Below are positions 1 through 5,680 of a stretch of 8,465 bases of DNA, piece after piece. Each line of letters begins with the position of its first letter. Position 1 is the first letter of the stretch. This stretch comes from Candidatus Avacholeplasma faecigallinarum (GTDB lineage: Bacteria; Bacillota_I; Bacilli_A; Acholeplasmatales; Anaeroplasmataceae). Below the pieces are notes generated by a model. The model made no database searches. It saw nothing but the letters and a program-made list of their open reading frames with translations, and had not been told where the DNA came from. The position numbers were made by a program, and so were the translations under genes. Location: assembly GCA_018715825.1 (NCBI GenBank), contig DVKU01000199.1:1-8465 (forward strand), read 5' to 3'.

Positions 1-1089
1 CTTTTTATAGAAATCAACAATTACTGTCTCTCTTGATGTTTTTATCATACACGTTACAGCTAAATACAGAAGACATCTTAGCTTTTTGTTGCCCTTCTTA
101 GAAATCTTTAAATGTAATCCTGATATTTGACCTGATTGGTATATTTGTGGATCTATACCAGAAAAGGCTACTAATTGCCTTGAATTATTGAATCTTAAAA
201 CATCACCAATCTCAGCTAGTATTCTCGCTGCTAAATTATCACCAATACCAGGAATACTTTTTATAGAATCATAATTTGGTAATGTTTTAGCTAACTCAAC
301 AATCTCTTCTAGTACTATTTTTAAATGTTTAATTTGAGCGTTTAAATTGTGAATAACAGTATCAAATTGATTAACTAAATATGATTTAGAGCTACAACCT
401 GATGCACAATTTTCTGCATACTCCTTTATAGTTTGAGCTTGTCTTATACAATAAACTTCAGTATGACATGTGTGTTTTTCTAAGAACTTTGCTATTGTAT
501 CTAATCTACGCTTTCTAATTATTTCTGGATGTGAGTATTCTAGTAAAAATGCTTGAATAAAATTGCCATATAAATCATTATATATCTTATCAAAACCTGG
601 ATATATAATATCTAGCAATCTTCTAAATTCAATCTTCCAACGCTTCATTTCATCCATTAAAAAGTCGTAATAACGGTTTTTTTCTTTTAAATCAGCGTAT
701 ATTTCATCCACTTTAGAATAGATTCTTAATTCCTTTAGATAAAATACTTTAGCTATAGATGTACAATCTTTAGAATCTGTTTTAGTGCCTCTAATATCAC
801 TTTTACGCACTTTTGCAGATAGTAATGGGCTTATGATAGTATATTTAAAATCATGTTCATCAAGATAGGTTTGAAGTGATCTATGATAAACACCAGTAGA
901 TTCAAATATTACAACACATTCTTCATTATATTCCCTTCTTATTTTTTCTTTCAAATTTAGAAGTTCTTTAAAGCCTTCTAAATTGTATTCTATCTTTTTA
1001 GGCTTAGTAATTGGTTCATCAATTCCTTTAAATCCTTGATAGAAGCTTGAACCCTTAGATACATCTATGGATATGCAAAATCCTTTCAT
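1..1089 (-). CDS. IS110-family transposase (DEDD recombinase), C-terminus off window
   Basis: The frame is open for 363 codons from an ATG at 1087-1089 to the left edge, so the C-terminus is missing. A good ribosome site (GGAGG) lies 9 bases upstream. The N-terminal half is the RuvC-like DEDD domain: D9 in SIDVSKG, E63 in VIFESTG, D105 and D108 in TKTDSKD. A helical, probably coiled-coil middle (about 125-270) follows. The C-terminal Transposase_20 part has the helix-hairpin-helix-like SIPGIGDNLAARILAEIGD (278-296), then GIDPQIYQSG (311-320) and ISKKGNKKLR (329-338). S319, in the YQSG motif, is the likely counterpart of the nucleophilic serine known in this family. IS110 enzymes recombine a circular element into a target, guided in characterised members by a bridge RNA from the element's non-coding end. 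No frameshift or stop is seen, so it may be active. Family assignment is firm; subgroup is not. Confidence 0.95.
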   Translation of the reverse strand, partial: MKGFCISIDVSKGSSFYQGFKGIDEPITKPKKIEYNLEGFKELLNLKEKIRREYNEECVVIFESTGVYHRSLQTYLDEHDFKYTIISPLLSAKVRKSDIRGTKTDSKDCTSIAKVFYLKELRIYSKVDEIYADLKEKNRYYDFLMDEMKRWKIEFRRLLDIIYPGFDKIYNDLYGNFIQAFLLEYSHPEIIRKRRLDTIAKFLEKHTCHTEVYCIRQAQTIKEYAENCASGCSSKSYLVNQFDTVIHNLNAQIKHLKIVLEEIVELAKTLPNYDSIKSIPGIGDNLAARILAEIGDVLRFNNSRQLVAFSGIDPQIYQSGQISGLHLKISKKGNKKLRCLLYLAVTCMIKTSRETVIVDFYKK

Positions 1090-1133
1090 CTTCTTTACCT
1101 CCAATATTTTGTATTTCTTTGAAAGTTGGTTTT

Positions 1134-1231
1134 AATTTCAATTTAGTACTTGTACCTATTTTCGTTTGCTTTATACGTGATGCTTAGGCTCACCATTAGA
1201 TTTAAGCAGATTAAAATATTAAATTGAAATT
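1134..1231 (-). repeat. 12-bp perfect inverted repeat enclosing a structured 74-base loop
   Basis: Bases 1134-1145 (AATTTCAATTTA) are exactly complementary to 1220-1231, 45 bases or more upstream of the transposase start. Inside, TGCTTA at 1181-1186 pairs with TAAGCA at 1203-1208, while GTGA at 1177-1180 could pair with TCAC at 1190-1193. These two inner pairings exclude each other or form a pseudoknot. The spot lies where IS621-type elements encode the bridge RNA, so this may be its distal part or an independent structure. The repeat itself is certain; its role is inference, and arms made mostly of A and T lower its weight. Confidence 0.5.
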
Positions 1232-1319
1232 TGGGCATTTTTTTATACGAGATATATTACTATTCTCAAACCCCATAGCGCCCGTAATTTCAAAACCTTT
1301 TCTTAAATGTATGCCTACA

Positions 1320-1463
1320 TAAAAGAAAAAGCTGGGAGTTCAAAGATTCTCTCAGCTAACTTATTTCTATAGTGAAGGAATGATCTTAATAACAGTCTAG
1401 CTGTAAAGATTTTTGCTGGGTCATATAAATGCCCTAATGATTAATATAAACATTCCTTCATTA
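1320..1463 (-). ncRNA. Candidate structured RNA of the IS110 left end (possible bridge RNA)
   Basis: Bases 1370-1382 pair with 1451-1463 (12 of 13 positions), closing a domain that holds two hairpins: 1418-1434 (GGG-CAT against ATG-CCC with one bulge) and 1383-1410 (ATCTT with AAGAT outside, ACAG with CTGT inside, separated by an internal loop). The second hairpin abuts the closing stem. This is a three-way junction followed on the minus strand by the terminator-like hairpin at 1321-1357. A consensus -10 box lies 3 bases upstream of the 1463 end. Bridge RNAs of IS110 elements are transcribed with the transposase from this side and carry stems with internal loops that bear guides. No guide match to target or element ends could be shown here, and the single mismatched pair in the stem favours the plus strand. 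Function and strand are therefore inference. Confidence 0.35.
1321..1357 (-). terminator. Terminator-like hairpin inside the IS110 non-coding region
   Basis: Bases 1330-1338 (AGCTGGGAG) pair with 1349-1357 (CTCTCAGCT), 8 of 9 positions matching, around a 10-base loop. Read on the minus strand the hairpin is followed by TTTTTCTTTT (1330-1321), the layout of an intrinsic terminator. The odd pair is G-U in a plus-strand RNA but A-C in a minus-strand RNA, which weakens the minus-strand reading. It could end or punctuate the putative element RNA, or reduce transcription into the transposase from outside, a common safeguard in insertion sequences. Confidence 0.45.
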
Positions 1464-1465
1464 CT

Positions 1466-1471
1466 ATTATA
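1466..1471 (-). promoter_or_regulatory. Orphan consensus -10 box (TATAAT) near the IS left end
   Basis: The minus strand reads TATAAT at 1471-1466, a perfect -10 hexamer. At 16-18 bases upstream there is only a T-run (1488-1495), a poor -35. In IS110-family elements circularisation is known to join the right and left ends and can build a promoter with the -35 from the right end and the -10 from the left end. This site has the expected half-promoter form. A chance TATAAT in AT-rich DNA is the main alternative: the plus strand has one too, at 1473-1478. Confidence 0.4.
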
Positions 1472-1483
1472 CTATAATATTTG

Positions 1484-1527
1484 AAATAAAAAAACTAAGA
1501 GGTTCACTATATTACACTCCTAGTTTT
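1484..1527 (-). terminator. Second of two tandem intrinsic terminators
   Basis: Bases 1491-1501 (AAAACTAAGAG) pair with 1517-1527 (CTCCTAGTTTT) over 11 positions around a 15-base loop. The one imperfect pair is a G-U wobble in a minus-strand RNA but a mismatch in a plus-strand RNA. The minus-strand stem runs straight into TTTTTTTATTT. It lies a few bases beyond the terminator at 1536-1598 and appears to be a back-up stop for the same transcripts, or a barrier ahead of the insertion element. Confidence 0.65.
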
Positions 1528-1535
1528 AGTATACG

Positions 1536-1598
1536 AAAAACTCCAAAGTAAGATATAGATAATAAAGGAATTGTTCCTTTATTTTTTACTTTGGAGTT
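1536..1598 (-). terminator. Intrinsic terminator of the esterase/orphan-gene tail
   Basis: A 13-bp perfect outer stem (1539-1551 with 1586-1598) encloses a 10-bp perfect inner stem (1561-1570 with 1574-1583) with a TTG loop. The two stems are separated by an internal loop of 9 bases on one side and 2 on the other. The minus strand continues into TTTTT (1540-1536). It starts 11 bases after the stop codon of the 100-residue gene. The doubled stem is unusually long for a simple terminator. Confidence 0.8.
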
Positions 1599-1609
1599 CT
1601 TATTAATTT

Positions 1610-1912
1610 TTATTGAATTACAATATTACTATTAACTATTAATAATTTAGAATTATTAATTACAAAATAATAATTGTCTTCACATTTAATTAATGATAAA
1701 TGGTCACTTTCACATTTTAAATTTTCATTATTAATTACATCAAAAACAAAGGTCTTAGCTTGATTAATATCTAACTCAGGTCGATATCCATTAGCCACAT
1801 AATCGATATGAGCTTGAAGATAAAGAGTTAAATAAACCTTATTAGCCATAACTTTATATTTTAAATCATAATCTAAAAGATTATAATTTTCATAGAAAAA
1901 ATCAATGGTCAT
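1610..1912 (-). CDS. Hypothetical 100-residue protein, coupled to the esterase gene
   Basis: I do not recognise this protein. It is 100 residues, acidic and rich in Asn, Tyr, Leu and Ile, with no signal peptide, no clear membrane helix and no metal-binding cysteine pattern (only two cysteines, C67 and C77). Alternating hydrophobic residues near the C-terminus (YYFVINNSKLLIVNSNIVI) suggest beta strands. Its ATG is 3 bases after the esterase stop codon (TAG at 1916-1918), with an AAAGGA ribosome site inside the end of the esterase gene, so the two are translationally coupled. A strong terminator follows at once, so it is the last gene of the unit. The coupling and clean signals make it a real gene; no function can be given. 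Confidence 0.75.
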   Translation of the reverse strand: MTIDFFYENYNLLDYDLKYKVMANKVYLTLYLQAHIDYVANGYRPELDINQAKTFVFDVINNENLKCESDHLSLIKCEDNYYFVINNSKLLIVNSNIVIQ

Positions 1913-1915
1913 AGG

Positions 1916-2629
1916 CTAATCCTTTAACATATGCCAATCAATTTCTTCTTTTTGCTGTAAATCTATAAAGCATTCTTTAATTTTATCATTAGTTTTGTTA
2001 ATGGCATTAACAAAAAGTTCACAAATAGCTAATGCACCCTCGTAAACTAAGTGAGAATGATCATCCTTGCCTTCAGGGTAATTTTTATATGTGTTAGGAG
2101 GAAAAATCATATGAAACTTTTTAGTCTTTTCTTCACCTAATTTAGTATATAAATCCATAGTTAGCTTATTTAAATCGATGCATGTATAGCCTTCTTTATT
2201 ACAAAAATCAATCATAGCCTGAGGATAATCACCATGTGTATTTACGCATACTCCATCAATAAATTTATGTCTAGTTATTGATGTAGCAAAAACTATATGG
2301 GCCCCATGCTTTTTTGTCATGTCAGCATAATATTTTAGATTTTGTTGATATGATGAGTAAGGCTCAGTATATCTTAATGGATCCTGAATTTTTTCATCAT
2401 TATGACCAAATTGACATATCAAATAATCGCCTGGCTTTATTTTATTTAAAATAACATCAAATCTTTTCTCATCGATAAAGCTTTTCGTACTTCTACCATT
2501 TTCTGCATGATCCTCAATTAAAACACCTGGTTTGGTGAATAAATCTAAGGTTTGTCCCCAACCAGTTTGAGGATACCTTAAAAAATTATTAAATTTCATT
2601 GTTGAATCACCAATCATATATATTGTCAT
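1916..2629 (-). CDS. Rhamnogalacturonan-acetylesterase-like SGNH hydrolase (CE12 type)
   Basis: The 237-residue protein carries the SGNH blocks in order: GDST with nucleophile S9, the block II Gly in NGRST (44-48), GHND (75-78) with N77, and DHSH (190-193) giving the catalytic D190 and H193. The tight spacing and QFGHND match CE12 esterases such as Bacillus YesT/RhgT, which remove acetyl groups from rhamnogalacturonan fragments. There is no signal peptide, so it should act in the cytoplasm on imported oligosaccharides. The ATG at 2627-2629 is chosen because AGGAGG (2637-2642) is 7 bases away; an in-frame TTG at 2635 sits 1 base from that site and is too close. No other pectin gene is nearby and there is no room for its own promoter behind the rpsU terminator. 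Family is firm; the exact substrate is not. Confidence 0.88.
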   Translation of the reverse strand: MTIYMIGDSTMKFNNFLRYPQTGWGQTLDLFTKPGVLIEDHAENGRSTKSFIDEKRFDVILNKIKPGDYLICQFGHNDEKIQDPLRYTEPYSSYQQNLKYYADMTKKHGAHIVFATSITRHKFIDGVCVNTHGDYPQAMIDFCNKEGYTCIDLNKLTMDLYTKLGEEKTKKFHMIFPPNTYKNYPEGKDDHSHLVYEGALAICELFVNAINKTNDKIKECFIDLQQKEEIDWHMLKD

Positions 2630-2636
2630 AAACAAA

Positions 2637-2642
2637 CCTCCT
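2637..2642 (-). promoter_or_regulatory. Ribosome binding site deciding the esterase start
   Basis: AGGAGG on the minus strand lies 7 bases before the ATG at 2629 and only 1 base before the upstream TTG at 2635. It therefore selects the ATG. It begins just after the T-run of the rpsU terminator, so the terminator hairpin and this site are only about a dozen bases apart. Confidence 0.8.
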
Positions 2643-2670
2643 AAAATAAAAATAAGGGAGTACGCTCCCT
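2643..2670 (-). terminator. Intrinsic terminator after rpsU
   Basis: AGGGAG (2655-2660) pairs with CTCCCT (2665-2670) around a 4-base loop. On the minus strand the stem is followed by TATTTTTATTTT. It begins 7 bases after the rpsU stop codon. The stem is short at 6 bp and the T-tract is interrupted, so partial read-through into the esterase gene is likely. That would be the only evident way to transcribe that gene. Confidence 0.75.
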
Positions 2671-2677
2671 ATATTTT

Positions 2678-2851
2678 TTACTTAAATTTTTTTCTTGCCT
2701 CTTGACGCTTTTGCTTGCGTACATCGCTAGGCTTTAAATAATATTGACGTTTTTTCGCCTCTTGAAGGTTACCAGATCTTGAAACATCGCGTTTAAATCT
2801 ACGTAATACATCTTCGATACTTTCTTTATCACGTACAACAATTTTTGGCAT
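2678..2851 (-). CDS. rpsU: 30S ribosomal protein S21
   Basis: The 57-residue basic protein opens with [27 protein letters not shown], the S21 signature, continues [12 protein letters not shown] and ends in a Lys/Arg-rich tail. This is the usual length for the Bacillota form. S21 sits on the 30S platform near the 3' end of 16S rRNA and helps in initiation. The start at 2851 is chosen because GGAGG lies 8 bases upstream and homologues begin with MPK. A 17-codon extension to 2902 is excluded because the promoter's -10 box lies inside it. The gene follows mtaB, its usual neighbour in Bacillota, but has its own promoter and terminator, so it can be made separately at ribosomal-protein levels. Confidence 0.98.
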   Translation of the reverse strand: MPKIVVRDKESIEDVLRRFKRDVSRSGNLQEAKKRQYYLKPSDVRKQKRQEARKKFK

Positions 2852-2887
2852 AAACTGAGCCTCCTTCCAAGGACGAATTCCTATATT

Positions 2888-2916
2888 ATTATACCTAAAC
2901 ATAAATTAGTTGTAAA
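2888..2916 (-). promoter_or_regulatory. Sigma-A promoter of rpsU
   Basis: The minus strand has TTTACA (2916-2911), exactly 17 bases of spacer, then TATAAT (2893-2888). This is 5 of 6 and 6 of 6 matches to the vegetative consensus. Transcription should start near 2881, leaving a leader of about 30 bases before the rpsU ATG. It lies in the mtaB-rpsU gap, which has no convincing terminator, so rpsU can also be read from upstream. Confidence 0.85.
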
Positions 2917-2934
2917 GAGTTTTTTTTCAAAAAG

Positions 2935-4233
2935 TTACATTTTTTCAATTATTTTTCCATATATTTTATCATCTATTACCTCTGTGATTTCCACATTCAC
3001 CAATTGACCTATTTTAGAAGCATCATATGGTAAAATTACCTGTAAAAAATTTGATGTGTGTCCAAGCATTAATCCTTCATCATGCTTTTGTTCTACAATT
3101 AAATCTAATTTTTGATTTAAAAATTTCATAGCATAATCATGCTCTAGTTTTTTTGATAGGTCAATAAGCTCTAAGGTTCTTTGCTTTTTTAACGTATCAT
3201 TTACCTGAGGCATTAAAACAGCCTTAGTACCTTTTCTTTTTGAATAAGGAAAAACATGAAGCTTTGAAAAATTAACCTTAGAAATGAAATCTTTTGATTT
3301 CGAAAATTCTTCATCACTTTCATATGGAAAGCCAACAATTATATCTGTAGTAATAGATATATCAGGTCTAGCTTCTCTAATCTTATTAATTTTATTTAGG
3401 AAAAAGGATGTATCATATTTTCTTTCCATCTTGCTTAAAACTAAATCACTACCTGATTGAAGTGGTAGATGAAGATGATTGGCAATAACCTTGTTATTAC
3501 GCATAATTTCAATAAAATCATCATCAACCTCATTGATTTCAATAGACGATAAACGTAGTCTTTTTAATTTAGGTACCTCTATTAAAATTCTTTTTATTAA
3601 TTTTGATAGATTTGTATCACCATCTAAATATCTACCTGTATGTATTCCCGCTAAAACAACCTCTAAATAGCCTTGATCTGTTATTCTTTTAAGTTCATTG
3701 ATAACATCATCACTTTTTTTACATCTAACAGGGCCCCTAGCATAAGGAATGATACAATAAGTACAAAAGTTTTCACAGCCATCCTCTATTTTTACAAAAG
3801 CCCTAGTATGATCATAGGTTGTAACACCTAATGGCTCATATTCTGTTGTATTTAATATATCTAAAATATTAATATATTTAGGTGATCGAGGATTTTCAAG
3901 CTTAAATAAAATTTGCTTAACAACTTCCTTTTTATTGCCATTACCTACTAATATATCTACTCCATCAATATTTTTAGATTCATCATTTGTCTGGACATAA
4001 CAGCCCATAACACATATAACAGCCTTAGGGTTTAACTTTATCGCTTTATGAATCATTTTTCTACTTTTAGCATCAGCCATATTTGTTACTGAACAAGTAT
4101 TAATAATGTAGACATCACAATTATCTAAGTCATCAGATACCTCTAAACCATTGGCCATTAATTCATTCTTTAAGGCATTTGATTCATATATATTAACTTT
4201 ACATCCTAATGTAATAAATCCTACTTTGTACAT
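2935..4233 (-). CDS. mtaB: tRNA t6A37 methylthiotransferase MtaB
   Basis: This 432-residue radical-SAM enzyme adds the 2-methylthio group to N6-threonylcarbamoyladenosine at position 37 of ANN-decoding tRNAs. The N-terminal methylthiotransferase domain shows its three cluster cysteines: C11 in TLGCKVN, C47 in NTCSVT and C78 in MGCYVQ. The radical-SAM cluster motif is C153-x3-C157-x2-C160 (DGCENFCTYC). A C-terminal TRAM-like RNA-binding segment spans about 370-432. Length and motifs fit the MtaB (YqeV) branch, not MiaB, as does the position between rsmE and rpsU, standard in Bacillota. The ATG at 4231-4233 lies inside the end of rsmE (13-base overlap) with GGAG 5 bases upstream, so translation is probably coupled. 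Confidence 0.95.
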   Translation of the reverse strand: MYKVGFITLGCKVNIYESNALKNELMANGLEVSDDLDNCDVYIINTCSVTNMADAKSRKMIHKAIKLNPKAVICVMGCYVQTNDESKNIDGVDILVGNGNKKEVVKQILFKLENPRSPKYINILDILNTTEYEPLGVTTYDHTRAFVKIEDGCENFCTYCIIPYARGPVRCKKSDDVINELKRITDQGYLEVVLAGIHTGRYLDGDTNLSKLIKRILIEVPKLKRLRLSSIEINEVDDDFIEIMRNNKVIANHLHLPLQSGSDLVLSKMERKYDTSFFLNKINKIREARPDISITTDIIVGFPYESDEEFSKSKDFISKVNFSKLHVFPYSKRKGTKAVLMPQVNDTLKKQRTLELIDLSKKLEHDYAMKFLNQKLDLIVEQKHDEGLMLGHTSNFLQVILPYDASKIGQLVNVEITEVIDDKIYGKIIEKM

Positions 4234-4964
4234 GTTAACTCCAATTCATAACCTATTGCACTTAAACAATAAAATACAACTGTTTCTGTGCGTAAAATTC
4301 TACTGCCTAATGAACATAAGATAAAACCATTCTTTTGTAAATATTCGGCCTCAAGAGGATCTACTCCTCCCTCTGGACCTATTACAATAGCCACTCTATC
4401 ATTAGGCTTTAATTTAGTTATTGTATTTTTAAAATTTACTAGCTCATTATTTTTACTAGCTTCCTCATAACACAAAATTTTATAATTATATGAGGAAAAA
4501 TCAACCTTATTTAATTCAATTATATCTTTAACTACAGGTACAATATCCCTATATGATTGTTCAGCAGCTTCTTTAGCAATTTTATTAAATCTTACTAATT
4601 TTGATTCCTTTTTCTTAGGATCTAATTTAAATAAAGATCTTTTCATAATTATTGGGATAAATTCAGAAGCACCAAGCTCAGTTCCATGCTTTATAATATC
4701 TTCTAGCTTATCACCTTTGGGATAGCCTTGATAAATAGAAATGAAAACCGGCAATTCATGATTGCCGATTACTTTTTCTATTATTTCAAAAGCTATTTTT
4801 CCTTCTGCTATTTTAAAGATTTGTGCTAAATAAGTTTGGCTTTGACAAGAGACTAAAATCCTATCGCCTATTTTATTACGCATGACATTTTTAATATGAA
4901 AGGCATCATCACCTGTTATTAAACGATCATCAAAATTTGCATCAGAAATAAAATACTTTTGCAT
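4221..4964 (-). CDS. rsmE: 16S rRNA (uracil1498-N3)-methyltransferase RsmE
   Basis: The 247-residue SPOUT-family enzyme methylates N3 of U1498 in 16S rRNA, late in 30S assembly. An N-terminal PUA-like RNA-binding part (about 1-70) includes HIKNVMRNKIGD. The trefoil-knot domain shows KGDKLEDIIKHGTELGASEF (83-102), KEAAEQSYRDIVP (131-143), the SAM-binding loop IGPEGG (195-200) and LGSRILRTETV (219-229), all typical of RsmE. Length is normal. It starts one base after the stop of the 218-residue gene, with a weak AGGG site 9 bases upstream, and it overlaps mtaB, so the three form one translational unit. In many Bacillota prmA directly precedes rsmE; here it is absent from that place. Confidence 0.95.
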   Translation of the reverse strand: MQKYFISDANFDDRLITGDDAFHIKNVMRNKIGDRILVSCQSQTYLAQIFKIAEGKIAFEIIEKVIGNHELPVFISIYQGYPKGDKLEDIIKHGTELGASEFIPIIMKRSLFKLDPKKKESKLVRFNKIAKEAAEQSYRDIVPVVKDIIELNKVDFSSYNYKILCYEEASKNNELVNFKNTITKLKPNDRVAIVIGPEGGVDPLEAEYLQKNGFILCSLGSRILRTETVVFYCLSAIGYELELTCTK

Positions 4965-4965
4965 A

Positions 4966-5622
4966 TTATCTATCCCTATATTTTCTATATTTAATCATGA
5001 TTAAAACTAACAATGGTGTTGCTAAAATTACTCCTATATAATATGTACCTAGATTAAATATAGTGTTGAATAATGAATAAAAGAACTTATTACCATTCAT
5101 AGAATAAGTAATAAAAGTATATATAGATATAATAATAGTTACTGCAACATGAATGAAATATAATATAATTGAAGCCTTATAAGCTACAGATAATGTAGTT
5201 CTTAAATTATTAGTAGCAGCCTTACAAACCATTTGGTAGGTTTCATTATCCATATTTTCAATATAAATTACATCATAAGCATATGGCTTTAAATCTTTTC
5301 TTTCATCAACATCGCCCTTATTGTTTTCAACTAAAGGACATACAAATAAAAGCTGCATAGTTTCTAAATCGCGATAAAGCTGATATAGTCCACGATATTT
5401 TTTGGGTGTATCTATTAATTCTAGTTTACTAAAATCGATTGTAGTTTCATTTTTTTGTTCAAAACAACCAAATTTTATTAAGCTTTTAGCCTTTTCAAAA
5501 TCCTTTCGATTACGCTCTAAAATTAAAAGCTTTTCATATTCCTTTAATTTTTTTACTTCTTTTGGATCAACCTCTATATCCTTTTCAACTTCTTCTAATA
5601 AATCAAATTGATTTTGTTGCAT
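4966..5622 (-). CDS. Unknown membrane protein in the prmA position
   Basis: I do not recognise this 218-residue protein. Residues 1-50 are highly charged and helical (many Glu and Lys), probably a coiled coil. Residues 60-140 form a soluble region containing KKYRGLYQLYRDLETMQLLFV. Two hydrophobic helices follow at about 151-173 and 188-210, and the protein ends in the basic tail KYRKYRDR. There is no signal peptide, so it is likely a C-terminally anchored inner-membrane protein with its soluble part in the cytoplasm. The ATG at 5620-5622 has AGGAGG 7 bases upstream. An in-frame extension to 5694 is excluded because the promoter -10 box lies within it. It opens the rsmE-mtaB unit, ending one base before rsmE. 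A role in translation cannot be inferred from position alone. Confidence 0.85.
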   Translation of the reverse strand: MQQNQFDLLEEVEKDIEVDPKEVKKLKEYEKLLILERNRKDFEKAKSLIKFGCFEQKNETTIDFSKLELIDTPKKYRGLYQLYRDLETMQLLFVCPLVENNKGDVDERKDLKPYAYDVIYIENMDNETYQMVCKAATNNLRTTLSVAYKASIILYFIHVAVTIIISIYTFITYSMNGNKFFYSLFNTIFNLGTYYIGVILATPLLVLIMIKYRKYRDR

Positions 5623-5650
5623 AACGAATCCTCCTAAAACATTTGAATTG

Positions 5651-5679
5651 ATTATAACATTATTTTTATAAACTTTCAA
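5651..5679 (-). promoter_or_regulatory. Sigma-A promoter with extended -10, driving the membrane gene, rsmE and mtaB
   Basis: The minus strand has TTGAAA (5679-5674), a 17-base spacer, then TATAAT (5656-5651), preceded by TG one base upstream, which gives an extended -10. It starts just after the T-run of the dnaJ terminator, so this unit is transcribed independently of the heat-shock operon. The leader is about 20 bases. No CIRCE-like operator is seen here. Confidence 0.88.
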
Positions 5680-5680
5680 T

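Larger units (their letters stand above)
1..1485 (-). mobile_element. IS110-family insertion sequence, left end and most of the transposase
   Basis: The transposase gene plus its long upstream non-coding region form the left part of an IS110-type element; the right end lies beyond position 1. IS110 elements have no terminal inverted repeats and make little or no target duplication, so the boundary cannot be read directly. I place it near 1475-1490. An orphan -10 box (1466-1471) then falls just inside the element, and the tandem terminators of the neighbouring operon fall just outside. No host gene appears interrupted. The long non-coding stretch on the 5' side of the transposase fits the IS110 subgroup better than the IS1111 subgroup, where the long non-coding part follows the gene. 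The end coordinate is an inference, good to perhaps several tens of bases. Confidence 0.7.

Noticed and set aside
1250..1271. A minus-strand stretch beginning GTTTGAGAATAG, which resembles the start of type II-A CRISPR repeats
   Set aside because: It occurs once, with no spacers, no second repeat and no cas gene in the window; a chance likeness inside the insertion element is more likely.
1368..1511. A 9-base inverted match, TATAGTGAA (1368-1376) with TTCACTATA (1503-1511), as a possible guide-to-donor pairing of a bridge RNA
   Set aside because: Nine-base matches are expected by chance in several hundred AT-rich bases, and it does not fit the inferred element boundary.
2852..2902. A 17-codon N-terminal extension of rpsU
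   Set aside because: The rpsU -10 box (2888-2893) lies within it, the Shine-Dalgarno site points to the ATG at 2851, and S21 proteins begin at MPK.
2911..2940. A possible terminator after mtaB, suggested by runs of T and A
   Set aside because: The arms (AACTTTTT and AAAAACTC) are not complementary, so no stem forms.
3479..3670. Plus-strand open frames opposite mtaB, rsmE, the membrane gene, dnaJ and dnaK
   Set aside because: They lie wholly inside well-supported genes on the other strand, have no convincing ribosome sites and no recognisable protein features.
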